Below, in pieces: positions 32,197-32,675 of a stretch of 32,675 nt of DNA. How positions within the stretch are numbered: position 1 is the stretch's first letter; every line of letters begins with the position of its first letter. This DNA is from Sedimentisphaerales bacterium (lineage in GTDB: Bacteria > Planctomycetota > Phycisphaerae > Sedimentisphaerales > Anaerobacaceae). The stretch covers positions 1 to 32,675 of the forward strand of contig JANQFY010000363.1 in the NCBI GenBank assembly GCA_028277585.1. Reading direction: 5' to 3'. Made by a program: the position numbers and the translations under genes. Below the pieces are notes generated by a model. It worked only from the letters and a program-made list of their open reading frames with translations. It did not search any database and was not told the origin of the DNA.

Positions 32197-32675
32197 CTAC
32201 GGCTCGATATCAGAGCCCTTGATGCCGTGGAAGGTCAGGTTGGCGTCGGGCAGTTCGTCTCGGGCGGGCTTGATCTCCGTCGCCTTCAGGAAGACCACAT
32301 GCTGATCGGCGAACAGGAAGTTCCGCGCCCCCTGCCAGTTCCACCAGCCCTTCTCCTCGTCGACGCGGGCGTGGCTGCTGGCCCATTCGCCGAGCAGGAT
32401 CTTGGTCGCCGGCGTCGCGACATTGTCGACCCGCTGAGGTCGCGACGGGAGAGGATTGCTGTAGGTATCGGCCGCGCTGTTGAGCGTGTCGATCTGGTCC
32501 GGGCTATGATAGAACGCCATCGAGTACGCGTAACTCGTCGATTCGTACATCTCGGGGTCCGCCCGATCCTCGGGGCACAGGAGCACGGAGGGGTTGTTCG
32601 CATCGGCGACACCGCCCAGATAGGGCTTGACCCAGCCGCGCCAGCCGCGGCCCATCCAGAGCCAGTAGTGGGGAT
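32197..32675 (-). CDS. Prepilin-like protein, C-terminal part (5' end outside window)
   Basis: The frame is open from the window edge to the stop at 32197 and gives about 158 residues. It starts inside the protein: PHYWLWMGRGWRGWVKPYL, a segment seen in planctomycete prepilin-type proteins of the H-X9-DG/DUF1559-like group. Then come LLCPEDRADPEMYESTSYAY and the ending ARNFLFADQHVVFLKATEI, which corresponds to the family's conserved C-terminal strand with Ala-Asp-Gln-His in place of Asp-Gly-His. The pilin leader and N-terminal helix would lie to the right of the window. An internal ATG at 32655 is not a plausible start. The role of this family is unknown; location outside the inner membrane is inferred. 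Confidence 0.8.
   Translation of the reverse strand, partial: PHYWLWMGRGWRGWVKPYLGGVADANNPSVLLCPEDRADPEMYESTSYAYSMAFYHSPDQIDTLNSAADTYSNPLPSRPQRVDNVATPATKILLGEWASSHARVDEEKGWWNWQGARNFLFADQHVVFLKATEIKPARDELPDANLTFHGIKGSDIEP

Overview
The window looks like a chromosomal segment of a GC-rich planctomycete, most likely of the Phycisphaerae/Sedimentisphaerales type. This is inferred from gene content, not from a marker-gene search. The supporting genes are two prepilin-like proteins with the GFTLIELLVVIAIIALL leader or a related C-terminus, a Tat-exported Cys-type sulfatase, a DUF2961 (GH172) protein, a GH43-like protein with discoidin and fibronectin modules, a Tat-exported TIM-barrel isomerase, and LptF/LptG permeases, which imply a two-membrane envelope. 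I saw no tRNA, rRNA, CRISPR array, insertion sequence or phage gene.

Layout. 1-1566 (+): the end of trpB and all of trpA. 1829-9696 (+): exported or carbohydrate-related genes, namely a coiled-coil redoxin, a large GH172 fusion, a nitroreductase, a prepilin-like protein and a 601-aa exported protein of unknown function. 9777-14009: a metallo-beta-lactamase-fold protein (-), a Tat TIM-barrel isomerase (+), a 760-bp non-coding stretch rich in small inverted repeats, and a sulfatase (-). 14261-16144 (+): an amino-acid-permease-like transporter fused to a PTS EIIA domain. 16193-17736 (+): promoter, TPP riboswitch, attenuator terminator and a short-form thiC.

17782-28440 (-): a long leftward run. 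In transcription order it is nusA, infB, rbfA, an endonuclease-III-fold protein with a histone-like tail, hisG, a SurA/PpiC-like lipoprotein, lptF and lptG. The first four form a compact transcription/translation operon, and rbfA overlaps the next gene by ATGA. rimP, the usual first gene, is absent. Instead a leader of several hundred bases with a strong intrinsic terminator precedes nusA. The last three encode outer-membrane biogenesis functions, and lptF has its own candidate promoter.

29157-29954 (+): dapB, divergent from nusA. 30025-31776 (-): the GH43-like enzyme, with a 13-bp palindrome over its candidate -10 box. 32197-32675 (-): the end of a second prepilin-like gene cut by the window edge.

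Points I consider most worth following up: (i) the catalytically degenerate HhH protein with a basic tail inside the nusA-infB-rbfA operon; (ii) a TPP riboswitch whose L5 loop carries an insertion of about 40 nt flanked by near-direct repeats; (iii) a possible attenuator in the nusA leader; (iv) the two unusual fusions, permease-EIIA and GH172-alpha/alpha-barrel.
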